Part shown: piece after piece, positions 1 to 7,848 of the stretch | How positions within the stretch are numbered: position 1 is the stretch's first letter | Layout of the letters: every line of letters starts with the position of its first letter | NCBI RefSeq assembly: GCF_001981305.1 | Contig: NZ_MSCW01000006.1 | Location: forward strand, 186,001 to 250,000 | Source: Marinobacter lutaoensis | GTDB taxonomy: Bacteria; Pseudomonadota; Gammaproteobacteria; Pseudomonadales; Oleiphilaceae | Direction: 5' to 3' | Length of the DNA stretch: 64,000 nt | The notes under the pieces: generated by a model | Database searches by the model: none | Told to the model about the DNA's origin: nothing | The model's input: the letters and a program-made list of their open reading frames with translations, nothing else | Position numbers and translations under genes: made by a program

Positions 1-474
1 ACCTTCGTAGTGTTCCTGGCGCAGCTGAGTGACGGCGGTGGCGCTGGGGCCTGGCCCATCGGGGTCTCCGGTCTGGTGACGCTCTACATTGCGGTGTTGG
101 CCTATGGCCGTCGGTCCGATACCCGCATCACTCGGACCGATTGGGGATGCTTCCTGGTGGCTACGGCGTCACTGCCGCTGTGGTACCTCAGCGCCGATCC
201 ATTTTGGGCCGTGCTGGTGCTGACCACGGTGGACCTGGCCGGGTTCGGGCCGACGCTGCGCAAGGCCCTCGCTCATCCTTTCGAAGAAAATCTGACCTTC
301 TTCATCCTGTTCGCGCTGCGCAATCTGGTGGCGATCCTGGCGCTCGAGCGTTACACCGCCACCACGGTGCTGTTCCCTGCGGCGACGGGCCTTGCTTGTG
401 TGGTGCTGATCGCTCTGGTGGGCCTCCGACGCCAGCGGGTGGCGGCCAGCCGTGATGGTGGACCGATGGCCTAG
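1..474 (+). CDS. Hypothetical multi-pass membrane protein, 5' end outside window
   Basis: The frame is open from the first base, so the gene starts upstream and only its last 157 codons are seen; a GTG at 10 is possible but unsupported. The visible protein is strongly hydrophobic, with about five predicted membrane segments separated by short polar loops and a basic C-terminal tail. I do not recognise the family. Its stop overlaps by 4 bases the end of the convergent LysR gene, so the two share a terminator region or none. Confidence 0.6.
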   Translation, partial: TFVVFLAQLSDGGGAGAWPIGVSGLVTLYIAVLAYGRRSDTRITRTDWGCFLVATASLPLWYLSADPFWAVLVLTTVDLAGFGPTLRKALAHPFEENLTFFILFALRNLVAILALERYTATTVLFPAATGLACVVLIALVGLRRQRVAASRDGGPMA

Positions 475-1376
475 CCGAAGCGGTCCCAATAGGGCGGGTT
501 GCCAAAGTAGCCGTCCAGAAAATCCACGAAGCCACGCACCTTGCTGGGTAGCAGCCGACGGTGGGCGTAGACGGCATAAAGCGCCATCGGCTCGGGTTCG
601 TATTCCGGCAGGATTACCGCCAGTTGCCCGGCCTGGATCGCGGCGCCGCACAGGAACGTCGGTTGCAGGACAATACCGGCACCGGCGATGGCTGCTGCCA
701 CCAGGACATCGCCGTTGTTGCTGACCAGTTCGCCATGGCCCGGGGTGCGCGCCTGGAGCCACCGGAACACCGGCTCGCGGCCGCTCGGATCCATGTAGCT
801 GTAGTGTAGGTAGCGATGCGCCTTCAGGTCTTCCGGTCGCCGGGGTGTGCCGTGGCGCGCCAGATAGGCCGGCGCGGCACACATCACCAGACGCACCGGG
901 GCCACGCGCCTGGCGATCAGCGACGAACTTTTCAGTCGGCCGATGCGCAACGCAACATCAAAGCCCTCCTCGACAATGTCGACCTTGCGGTCGTTCAGTT
1001 GCAGGTCGATATCCACCGCCGGGTGTGCCTGCTGGAAGTCCCTCAGCAGAGGCGCCAGATGCCGGATCGCGAACGACACCGGAGCACTGATGCGCAACCG
1101 GCCGCGGGCCTGGGCCTGGAGATCGCCGAGCTGGCTTTCCATGTCCTCGATTTCACCGAGCACCGCCTGGGCCCGCTGATGGTAGCGGGCGCCGGCCTCG
1201 GTGAGGTGGATCTTGCGGGTGGTCCGGTTGAGCAGGCGGGCCCCCAGGTGCTGCTCAAGCTGGGAAACGTATTTGCTGACCAGCTGGGGCGACAGCTCCA
1301 GCCGCTGTGCGGCCCGGGTGAAGCTGCCTTCGTTCACCACGGTGACGAAGGCGCGCATGGCATCGATTCGGTCCAT
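471..1376 (-). CDS. LysR-family transcriptional regulator
   Basis: A 301-residue protein of normal LysR length. Residues 1-60 form the winged helix-turn-helix (FVTVVNEGSFTRAAQRL, then SPQLVSKYVSQLEQHLG); residues 90-295 are the periplasmic-binding-protein-like effector domain. The sequence is of the large DNA-binding LysR subgroup that often controls neighbouring oxidoreductase genes. It is divergent from the DoxX/hydroquinone reductase/dioxygenase group and separated from it by 140 bases carrying a good inverted repeat at 1434-1459, so control of that group and of itself is the natural inference. The effector is unknown. Confidence 0.9.
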   Translation of the reverse strand: MDRIDAMRAFVTVVNEGSFTRAAQRLELSPQLVSKYVSQLEQHLGARLLNRTTRKIHLTEAGARYHQRAQAVLGEIEDMESQLGDLQAQARGRLRISAPVSFAIRHLAPLLRDFQQAHPAVDIDLQLNDRKVDIVEEGFDVALRIGRLKSSSLIARRVAPVRLVMCAAPAYLARHGTPRRPEDLKAHRYLHYSYMDPSGREPVFRWLQARTPGHGELVSNNGDVLVAAAIAGAGIVLQPTFLCGAAIQAGQLAVILPEYEPEPMALYAVYAHRRLLPSKVRGFVDFLDGYFGNPPYWDRFG

Positions 1377-1433
1377 GGGGTGTCCTTGGGCGTGTGCAAA
1401 TCCAGATTATCAACATAATGTTTTTAATTAAGC

Positions 1434-1459
1434 AACGGAAGTGATCTTAGTCTTCCGTT
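1434..1459. promoter_or_regulatory. Inverted repeat, candidate LysR operator
   Basis: AACGGAAG (1434-1441) and its exact reverse complement CTTCCGTT (1452-1459) are separated by 10 bases. They lie in the AT-rich space between the divergent LysR gene and doxX, where LysR proteins normally bind. Function is inferred from position only. Confidence 0.5.
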
Positions 1460-1516
1460 TTGATGATAGTAAAGTGGTCTCATCCATCACGGCAAACACA
1501 CATCGAGGTGACGATC

Positions 1517-2002
1517 ATGACAACTTCCTTTACCCGGGCGCTGTTGGATTCCCGGGGCGGCAGCGCCGCCCTGATTCTGCGGGTGCCGGTCGGCCTGATT
1601 CTGGCGGCCCACGGTGCCCAGAAACTGTTTGGCTGGTTTGGCGGCTATGGTCTGGAGGCCACCGGCCAGTGGATGGCCAGCATCGGCCTGCAGCCGGGAT
1701 TCCTGATGGCGCTGCTGGCGGGGGGCGCCGAGTTCCTCGGCGGTCTGGCTCTGGCACTTGGCCTGTTGACCCGTCCTGCGGCGCTGGTCACGGCCTTCAC
1801 CCTGTTGGTGGCCATCTTCAGTGTGCACATCGGCAACGGCCTGTTCATGGCCAACAACGGCTATGAATACGCTCTGACACTGCTCGCCGCCACCCTGTCG
1901 CTGGCGATTCTGGGCGCGGGGCACTTCTCGGTCGATGGCTGGCTCTCCCGGCGTATAGCCGGCGACAACGGAACCCGGCACGACCTTCGCTCCCTGGCCT
2001 GA
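1517..2002 (+). CDS. DoxX family membrane protein
   Basis: A 161-residue four-helix membrane protein. The hallmark early stretch (ILRVPVGLILAAHGAQKLFG) and the following WFGGYGLEATGQW loop match the DoxX family. The start at 1517 is chosen over an upstream in-frame ATG at 1460 because it follows GAGGTGA and because the extra N-terminus would be polar and run through the operator repeat. DoxX relatives are tied to thiol or quinone redox balance. Here it leads a co-directional group with a glutathionyl-hydroquinone reductase and an extradiol dioxygenase, which supports a role in detoxifying quinones or electrophiles, though no biochemical role is proven. Confidence 0.85.
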   Translation: MTTSFTRALLDSRGGSAALILRVPVGLILAAHGAQKLFGWFGGYGLEATGQWMASIGLQPGFLMALLAGGAEFLGGLALALGLLTRPAALVTAFTLLVAIFSVHIGNGLFMANNGYEYALTLLAATLSLAILGAGHFSVDGWLSRRIAGDNGTRHDLRSLA

Positions 2003-2069
2003 CGGCGAGGCATCACACGAACCGGCGGGCCGGACTGGTCCGCCCAATCTGCGAGAGGAGACGGCACAC

Positions 2070-3017
2070 ATGCTGGTCAATGGTGTCTGGAAGGAAAACT
2101 GGCAGCCGGTTCAGGCCCAGGACGGGGAAGGGCGTTTCCTGCGCCAGAGCTCGGCGTTCCGGCACTGGGTCACGCCGGATGGCGCCCCGGGGCCGACCGG
2201 ACGTGGTGGCTTCCGGGCCGAGCCCGGGCGATACCATCTGTACGTGGCCTATATCTGCCCCTGGGCCTCCCGGACGTTGATGGTCCGGGAGCTGAAGGGC
2301 CTGCGGGAGCTCATCGGTGTGACCGCGGTCAATCCCCGCCTGACCGATCAGGGCTGGCGGTTCGGCGGCTACCCGGGAGCGGATGAAGACCGCCTCAACG
2401 GTGCCCGTTACCTGCATGAGCTGTACACCCGGGCCGATCCTTCGTACACCGGTCGTGCCACGGTGCCGGTGCTGTGGGACAACCAGACCGGTACCATCGT
2501 CAACAACGAGTCGGCGGACATCGTGCGCATGCTCAACCGGGCATTCTCCGGCTGGGTCGACCAAGGGCCGGACCTGTATCCGCCGGATCTGGCGGATGCC
2601 ATTGACGCCCTGAACGCCGAGCTGTACGAAAATCTGAACAACGGTGTCTATCAGGCCGGCTTCGCCACCACCCAGCAGGCCTACGAGGAGGCCTATCACA
2701 AGGTCTTCACGACGCTGGACCGGCTGGAAGCCCGCCTGGCCGATGGCCGTACCTATCTGTTCGGTGACCGCCTGACCGAGACCGACATCCGCCTGTTCGT
2801 GACCCTGGTCCGCTTCGACGCCGCCTACCACGGTTTGTTCAAATGCAACCGCAATACCCTCAAAGCCATGCCGGGCCTGCACGCCTACCTGCACCGGATT
2901 CTGGCGCTGGAGGGCGTGGCCCGGACTGTCGACCTGGACCACATCAAGGCCGGTTACTACTCCATCAAGGCACTGAACCCCGGCGGTATCGTTCCGGTGG
3001 GGCCCGGTGACCTGTAA
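2070..3017 (+). CDS. yqjG: Glutathionyl-hydroquinone reductase (Xi-class GST, YqjG/ECM4 family)
   Basis: A 315-residue cytosolic enzyme that reduces glutathionylated hydroquinones by forming a mixed disulfide on a catalytic cysteine. That residue is Cys63 in YICPWASR, the CPW signature of the Xi class. The thioredoxin-like N-terminal domain continues with LWDNQTGTIVNNESADIVRM, the glutathione-contact region, followed by an all-helical C-terminal domain (FGDRLTETDIRLFVTLVRFD). Length is right for the family. The ATG at 2070 follows GAGAGGAGACGG. It lies 67 bases after doxX and 17 bases before the dioxygenase gene, so one transcript is likely. Confidence 0.95.
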   Translation: MLVNGVWKENWQPVQAQDGEGRFLRQSSAFRHWVTPDGAPGPTGRGGFRAEPGRYHLYVAYICPWASRTLMVRELKGLRELIGVTAVNPRLTDQGWRFGGYPGADEDRLNGARYLHELYTRADPSYTGRATVPVLWDNQTGTIVNNESADIVRMLNRAFSGWVDQGPDLYPPDLADAIDALNAELYENLNNGVYQAGFATTQQAYEEAYHKVFTTLDRLEARLADGRTYLFGDRLTETDIRLFVTLVRFDAAYHGLFKCNRNTLKAMPGLHAYLHRILALEGVARTVDLDHIKAGYYSIKALNPGGIVPVGPGDL

Positions 3018-3034
3018 CCCTCCGGAGATCGACC

Positions 3035-3829
3035 ATGGATATCCTGTATGTGTCCCACGGCGGCGGCCCGATGCCCCTGTTGGGTGATCCGAGCCACCGC
3101 GACATGGTGGACCGGCTCCGGGCGTTCGCGGCCGAGCTGCCCAGACCCTCGGCGATCCTGGTGATCAGTGCCCACTGGGAGGCGCCGGTCGCCACCGTCA
3201 CCGGTGCCGCCCAACCGTCGCTGATCTATGACTATTACGGTTTCCCAGCCGAGGCTTACCGCATCGAATATCCCTGTCCGGGCGAGCCCGGGCTGGCCCG
3301 GCAGGTCCGGGATGCGCTGGCCGGGGCTGGCCTGCCGGTCCGGCTGAACGAGCGCCGGGGCCTGGATCACGGCGTCTTCGTGCCCCTCAAACTGATGTAT
3401 CCGGAGGCGGATATCCCCTGTGTGCAGCTGTCCCTGGTGGACTCCTTGGACGCCGACACGCATCTGGCCATGGGGCAGGCTCTGCGGGCACTGGACCGGG
3501 AGCGGCTGCTGGTGATCGGTTCCGGTTTTTCCTTCCATAACATGCGGGCGTTCTTCGGCCCCGACACCGCCGATATCCGGGCCCGCAACGACGCCTTCCA
3601 CGACTGGCTGGAGCACACCTGTAGCGACCCGGATCTGCCCGAACCGGAACGGAGCCGTCGGCTGGCGCACTGGTCGCAGGCCCCCCATGCCCGGTTTTGC
3701 CACCCGCGCGAGGAGCACCTGCTGCCCCTGCATGTCTGCTATGGGCTTGCCGGCGGCCCGTGCGACCGTTCCGTGTCCGCCACGATTCTGGGCAAACGCG
3801 CGGCCATGTTCCATTGGGTTCTGCCGTGA
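3035..3829 (+). CDS. ygiD: 4,5-DOPA dioxygenase extradiol-like protein (YgiD/LigB family)
   Basis: A 264-residue member of the class III extradiol ring-cleavage dioxygenases. The expected metal-binding histidines are present: His8 in SHGGGP, His47 in SAHWEA and His233 in LPLHVCYG. The central RRGLDHGVFVPLKLMYP stretch carries further conserved histidine. The family opens catechol-type rings such as DOPA using a non-haem metal; the true bacterial substrate is uncertain. GGAGATCGACC precedes the start. It is the third gene of the DoxX group, and pairing with a hydroquinone reductase fits catechol/quinone removal. Confidence 0.92.
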   Translation: MDILYVSHGGGPMPLLGDPSHRDMVDRLRAFAAELPRPSAILVISAHWEAPVATVTGAAQPSLIYDYYGFPAEAYRIEYPCPGEPGLARQVRDALAGAGLPVRLNERRGLDHGVFVPLKLMYPEADIPCVQLSLVDSLDADTHLAMGQALRALDRERLLVIGSGFSFHNMRAFFGPDTADIRARNDAFHDWLEHTCSDPDLPEPERSRRLAHWSQAPHARFCHPREEHLLPLHVCYGLAGGPCDRSVSATILGKRAAMFHWVLP

Positions 3830-3935
3830 GGATGGGGCCTGGCGCTGCCAGGGGGGCGCCGTTGCGCTAGACTACGGCGGATGTCGCGGCCGTACCGGCC
3901 GTGTTGATGACCAATCCCCTGGAGGACACTCGGGT

Positions 3936-4268
3936 ATGATCAGCTGGGAAGATTTCGAGAAAGTCGAGTTGCGGGTCGGCACCATCGTGGATGTGCAGGC
4001 GTTTCCGGAGGCTCGCAAGCCGGCCTACAAACTGAAAGTGGACTTTGGCCCCGAGCTTGGCGTGCGCAAGTCCAGCGCCCAGATCACCGATTTGTACGAC
4101 CGTGAGTCGCTGCTGGGCAAGCAGGTGCTGGCGGTCACCAACTTTCCGCCGAAACAGATTGGCCCGTTCCTTTCCGAGTGCCTGGTGACCGGCGTCCAGA
4201 CCGAGGATGGCGCGGTGACGCTGGTGTCGCCGGACACACCGGTACCCAACGGACGCAAGCTGTTCTGA
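3936..4268 (+). CDS. CsaA-like tRNA-binding domain protein
   Basis: A 110-residue stand-alone OB-fold of the tRNA-binding (EMAP II/CsaA) family. WEDFEKVELRVGTIVDVQAF and LGKQVLAVTNFPPKQIGPF are characteristic, as is the closing LVSPD and NG(R)KLF. The start at 3936 has GGAGGA 10 bases upstream; longer in-frame extensions overlap the preceding gene and lack similarity to the family. Related proteins bind tRNA or act as export-linked chaperones in Bacillus, but the gammaproteobacterial role is unclear. Confidence 0.88.
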   Translation: MISWEDFEKVELRVGTIVDVQAFPEARKPAYKLKVDFGPELGVRKSSAQITDLYDRESLLGKQVLAVTNFPPKQIGPFLSECLVTGVQTEDGAVTLVSPDTPVPNGRKLF

Positions 4269-4349
4269 TACGCCTCGGCCGGGCCCGGTAAAAAATCACC
4301 GGTGCCACGGCGAACCGGTGTACAGTCCCTGTTATGGGAGGATGCGTGT

Positions 4350-5615
4350 GTGGCTAAGCTTCTGTCGGGCGCCCATGACCGTCTGATCAGCCCTGTCCTG
4401 ATCGCCGGTTGCGTCATTATTCTGGTCAGTTTCGCGGTACGGGCGTCGTTCGGGCTCTTTCAGCTTCCGATTGCCCTGGAGTTTGCCTGGCCGAGGGAAG
4501 CCTTTTCCCTGGCGATTGCCCTACAGAACCTGTTCTGGGGCATCGGCCAGCCGATGTTCGGTGCCTTCGCGGAGCGGTATGGGGATCGCAAGGCCATTCT
4601 CGTCGGCGGTGCCTGCTACATTGTCGGGCTGTTACTGTCGGCCTACGCCACCACCCCCGGCCAGCACCAGTGGCTTGAGATCCTGGTAGGGTTCGGTATT
4701 GCCGGCACGGGCTTTGGCGTTGTCCTGGCGGTGGTCGGCCGTGCCACACCGGCCAGGCACCGTTCCATGGCACTGGGGATCGCCACGGCGGCGGGCTCTG
4801 CCGGCCAGATCGTGGGGCCGCCGGTTGCCCAGGTACTGATGAGCCAGATGCCCTGGCAGTCGGTGTTCCTCGCGTTCGCCGGTTTCATTCTGGTGTCCAT
4901 GCTGGCGGTGCTGTTTATCCGGGCCCCCAGGGCTGAGCCCACTGCGGGCGGGGATGAATCCATGGGCACCGTCGTCCGACGGGCACTGAGGGATCCGTCT
5001 TTCGCGTGTATCTTCATCGGTTTCTTCTCCTGCGGTTACCAGCTGGCGTTCATCACCGCCCATTTTCCGGCCTTCATCACCGAAATGTGCGGCCCGGTCA
5101 CGCCGGACAGTCTGGTTTACCTACTGGGGGTGACCTCGGCGTCCGGGCTGGGGGCCGTCTCCATCGCGCTCATCGGGCTGTTCAACATTGGCGGCACGTT
5201 GATGGCCGGCTGGCTGGGCAACCGGTACTCCCGGAAATATCTGCTGGCGACGGTCTATCTGCTGCGTACCCTGGTGGCCGGTGCGTTCATTCTGACGCCG
5301 ATCACGCCGGAGAGCGTGGTGCTGTTTTCCATCGCCATGGGCTCGCTTTGGCTGGCCACGGTGCCCCTGACATCGGGCCTGGTGGCGCACATCTACGGTC
5401 TGCGCTACATGGGCACGCTGTACGGGGTGGTGTTCTTTTCGCACCAGCTGGGGGGCTTCCTGGGCGTCTGGCTGGGGGGCGCCCTGTATGACATCTACCG
5501 GGACTACACCCTGGTGTGGTGGATCGGTGTGGGCGTGGGAGCCCTGTCGGCGCTCATCCATCTGCCCATCAATGAGCGGCCCTGGGCCCAGAGGGGCATG
5601 GCGGTCGCTGTCTGA
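4350..5615 (+). CDS. MFS transporter
   Basis: A 421-residue carrier with about 12 membrane helices in two halves separated by a polar loop near residue 200. Motif A between helices 2 and 3 is recognisable as FGAFAERYGDRKAILVGG, and the second-half copy is AGWLGNRYSRKYLLA. The GTG at 4350 is chosen because GGGAGG lies 8 bases upstream; an earlier in-frame GTG at 4302 has no ribosome site and adds a polar tail. It resembles oxalate/formate-antiporter-like and related monocarboxylate MFS proteins, but the substrate cannot be assigned. Confidence 0.88.
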   Translation: MAKLLSGAHDRLISPVLIAGCVIILVSFAVRASFGLFQLPIALEFAWPREAFSLAIALQNLFWGIGQPMFGAFAERYGDRKAILVGGACYIVGLLLSAYATTPGQHQWLEILVGFGIAGTGFGVVLAVVGRATPARHRSMALGIATAAGSAGQIVGPPVAQVLMSQMPWQSVFLAFAGFILVSMLAVLFIRAPRAEPTAGGDESMGTVVRRALRDPSFACIFIGFFSCGYQLAFITAHFPAFITEMCGPVTPDSLVYLLGVTSASGLGAVSIALIGLFNIGGTLMAGWLGNRYSRKYLLATVYLLRTLVAGAFILTPITPESVVLFSIAMGSLWLATVPLTSGLVAHIYGLRYMGTLYGVVFFSHQLGGFLGVWLGGALYDIYRDYTLVWWIGVGVGALSALIHLPINERPWAQRGMAVAV

Positions 5616-5774
5616 GGGCACCCCGCGAAACCATCCCGGAAACGGCATGAATTCTTCGTCATCACCCGGAATGGGGGGGACGGCTCCGCCGCCGGTCATG
5701 GCGACCCCGGGACTCCGGGAGGGGCAGCCAGCGTTGCAAGCCAGTGAGGATTTTGGCCGATGGCTGTGGTCCGA

Positions 5775-5817
5775 AAACAACAAGGCCCGGGTCTTTCGAC
5801 GCCGGGCCTTGTTGTTT
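5775..5817 (-). terminator. Strong hairpin terminator after tRNA-Pro
   Basis: A perfect 16-base inverted repeat (5775-5790 with 5802-5817) around an 11-base loop. The outer pairs are A/T, so on the minus strand the stem ends in a T-rich run suitable for intrinsic termination. It lies 7 bases beyond the tRNA 3' end and may also serve the MFS gene from the other side. Confidence 0.85.
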
Positions 5818-5824
5818 GGGAATA

Positions 5825-5901
5825 TGGTCGGGACGGCAGGATTTGAACCTGCGACCACCTGCACCCCATACAGGTGCGCTACCAGACTGCGCTACGCCCC
5901 G
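5825..5901 (-). tRNA. tRNA-Pro (anticodon GGG)
   Basis: The minus strand folds into a 77-base tRNA with encoded CCA: acceptor stem CGGGGCG/CGTCCCG, D stem GCGC/GCGC, anticodon stem CCTGT/GCAGG with loop ATGGGGT, and a TTCAAAT T-loop. The anticodon GGG reads CCC and CCU. A possible minus-strand -10 box (TAGACT, plus-strand 5957-5962) lies about 55 bases upstream, followed by a GC-rich discriminator; the -35 is weak. Confidence 0.97.
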
Positions 5902-6013
5902 TTAACACGCAGGCCACCAGGAAAAGGGGTTTATCTCAGTGGCTTAGCGGGAGCGAAGTCTACACCAGCCGATCGTAAAAATAAACAGCCTTTTTCGTTT
6001 TCCGGCCTCCGGT

Positions 6014-7660
6014 CTATCTCAGCTTGGTCTCTCGCAGTTTGCGGATGAATTCGGGGGGCTCGAAGGTGTCTGCCTTCGCCTCTTTCCAGTACTTGTCGAA
6101 CGCCGGCAGGCCGGTGTCGGCCTCCCCGAGCAGGTCTCCGGGTTCCAGGAACGGGAAAATGTCGAGATAGGAGCGGACCTCGGTTTTGGAGATCCGGCGG
6201 ATGACGTGTTCCGGTCCGAGTTCGGATGGGTGGTTCAAGCCGGAGGCTTCCAGCAGGTTTTTCAGGGCCTCCAGGGTGTTCCGGTGAAAGTTGTAGACGC
6301 GCTGGCTTTTCAGGCCAACGTCCAGCTTGTTGCCGCGCCTCGGGTCCTGGGTGGCCACGCCGCTGGGGCAGCGGCCAGTGTGGCAGTTCAGAGCCTGGAT
6401 GCAGCCCAGGGCGAACATATAGCCGCGCGCGGCGTTGCACCAGTCGGCTCCCAACGCCAGGGTGCGGGCGATGTCGAAGGCGGAGGTGATCTTACCGGCG
6501 GCACCGAGGGCGATGTCTTCCCGGAGCCCGGCGCCCACCAGGGTGTTGTGCACCAGCAGCAGCGCTTCGGTCAGCGGCATGCCGAGGCGGTTGATGAATT
6601 CCAGCGGTGCCGCGCCGGTGCCGCCCTCGCCCCCATCGACCACGATGAAGTCGGGTTTACGGCCGGTTTCGAGCATGGCCTTGACGATGGCGAACCACTC
6701 CCAGGGGTGACCGATGGCGAGCTTGAAGCCCACGGGTTTGCCGCCGGACAGCTCCCTCAGGTGGTCCAGAAACTCCAGCAGCTCAATCGGGGTGGAAAAG
6801 GCGGAATGACTGGAGGGTGACACGCAGTCTTCGCCCACCGGCACCCCCCGGGCTTCGGCGATTTCAGGGGTGACTTTGGCCCCGGGCAGGATGCCGCCGT
6901 GGCCGGGTTTGGCGCCCTGGGATAGTTTGACCTCTATCATTTTGACTGGGTCCAGCGTGGCGTTGGCGCGGAAGCGTTCCTCACTGAAGCGGCCATCCGG
7001 ATGGCGGCAGCCGAAGTAGCCGGAGCCGATCTCCCACACCAGGTCGCCGCCGGGTTCCCGGTGGTAGCGGGAGATCGACCCCTCGCCGGTGTCGTGGTAG
7101 AAGCCGCCCATGCGGGCGCCGGTGTTCAGGCTCAGGATGGCGTTGGCGGACAGGGCCCCGAAGCTCATGGCGGAGATGTTGAAGACGCTGGCGCTGTAGG
7201 GCTTTTCGCACCGCTTGCCGATGTCGATCCGAAAGTCGCTGTGGTCGAGCCGGGTGGGGGTCAGGGAATGGTTCATCCATTCGAAACCTTCCTCGTACAT
7301 CGGCAACTGGGAGCCGAACGGGCGCTTGTCGAGGATGTCCTTGGCCCGTTGGTAGACCACGGTGCGCTGCTCCCGGGAGAAGGGGCGCTCCTCGGTGTCC
7401 GACTGGATGAAGTATTGGCGGATCTCCGGCCCGATGGATTCAAACAGGTAGCGAAAGTTCGCCATGATCGGATAGTTGCGCCGGACGGTATGGTGCGGCT
7501 GGAGCAGGTCGTAGGTGCCCAGGGCGGTCAGGGCACCGAAGGCGACGGGCACCAGGTAGCCGTGCCCCAGCCACAGGGTGACGGGCAGGGAGATGAGCAA
7601 GCCGGCAATGCTGAGGGCATAGGCGGAGTAGCGCAGGGGAAAGGGGGTGGTTTTCTCCAT
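6014..7660 (-). CDS. FMN-binding glutamate synthase family protein, membrane anchored
   Basis: A 548-residue protein. Residues 8-50 hold two hydrophobic segments that should anchor it to the inner membrane; the remainder is the FMN/TIM-barrel domain shared with the glutamate synthase large subunit. Visible signatures are MIEVKLSQGAKPGHGGILPG, VDGGEGGTGAAPLEF and the cysteine cluster CIQALNCHTGRCPSGVATQD, which in glutamate synthase holds a 3Fe-4S centre. There is no glutaminase domain, so it is not a full glutamate synthase; family members are also seen near methylamine and one-carbon genes. The start at 7660 has GAGGAT upstream, and the frame extends to 7846 without family similarity. It is divergent from the BCCT gene. 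Confidence 0.88.
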   Translation of the reverse strand: MEKTTPFPLRYSAYALSIAGLLISLPVTLWLGHGYLVPVAFGALTALGTYDLLQPHHTVRRNYPIMANFRYLFESIGPEIRQYFIQSDTEERPFSREQRTVVYQRAKDILDKRPFGSQLPMYEEGFEWMNHSLTPTRLDHSDFRIDIGKRCEKPYSASVFNISAMSFGALSANAILSLNTGARMGGFYHDTGEGSISRYHREPGGDLVWEIGSGYFGCRHPDGRFSEERFRANATLDPVKMIEVKLSQGAKPGHGGILPGAKVTPEIAEARGVPVGEDCVSPSSHSAFSTPIELLEFLDHLRELSGGKPVGFKLAIGHPWEWFAIVKAMLETGRKPDFIVVDGGEGGTGAAPLEFINRLGMPLTEALLLVHNTLVGAGLREDIALGAAGKITSAFDIARTLALGADWCNAARGYMFALGCIQALNCHTGRCPSGVATQDPRRGNKLDVGLKSQRVYNFHRNTLEALKNLLEASGLNHPSELGPEHVIRRISKTEVRSYLDIFPFLEPGDLLGEADTGLPAFDKYWKEAKADTFEPPEFIRKLRETKLR

Positions 7661-7848
7661 GGGGATCCTCGTTGGGGTGATGGCGCGGTGTCCTGTCGGG
7701 CAAACAGTATATAGATGGCGGCGGCCGTTCGGGCAAATGGGGCGTTCCGGGTGTTTTTGATGTTTTGAGTTCAAATCATTAACATAACCGGCTTGTAATG
7801 ACGGAACTCCGTTTCTGACATGAATTTCCAGACCAGGAGGCGCCAAAC

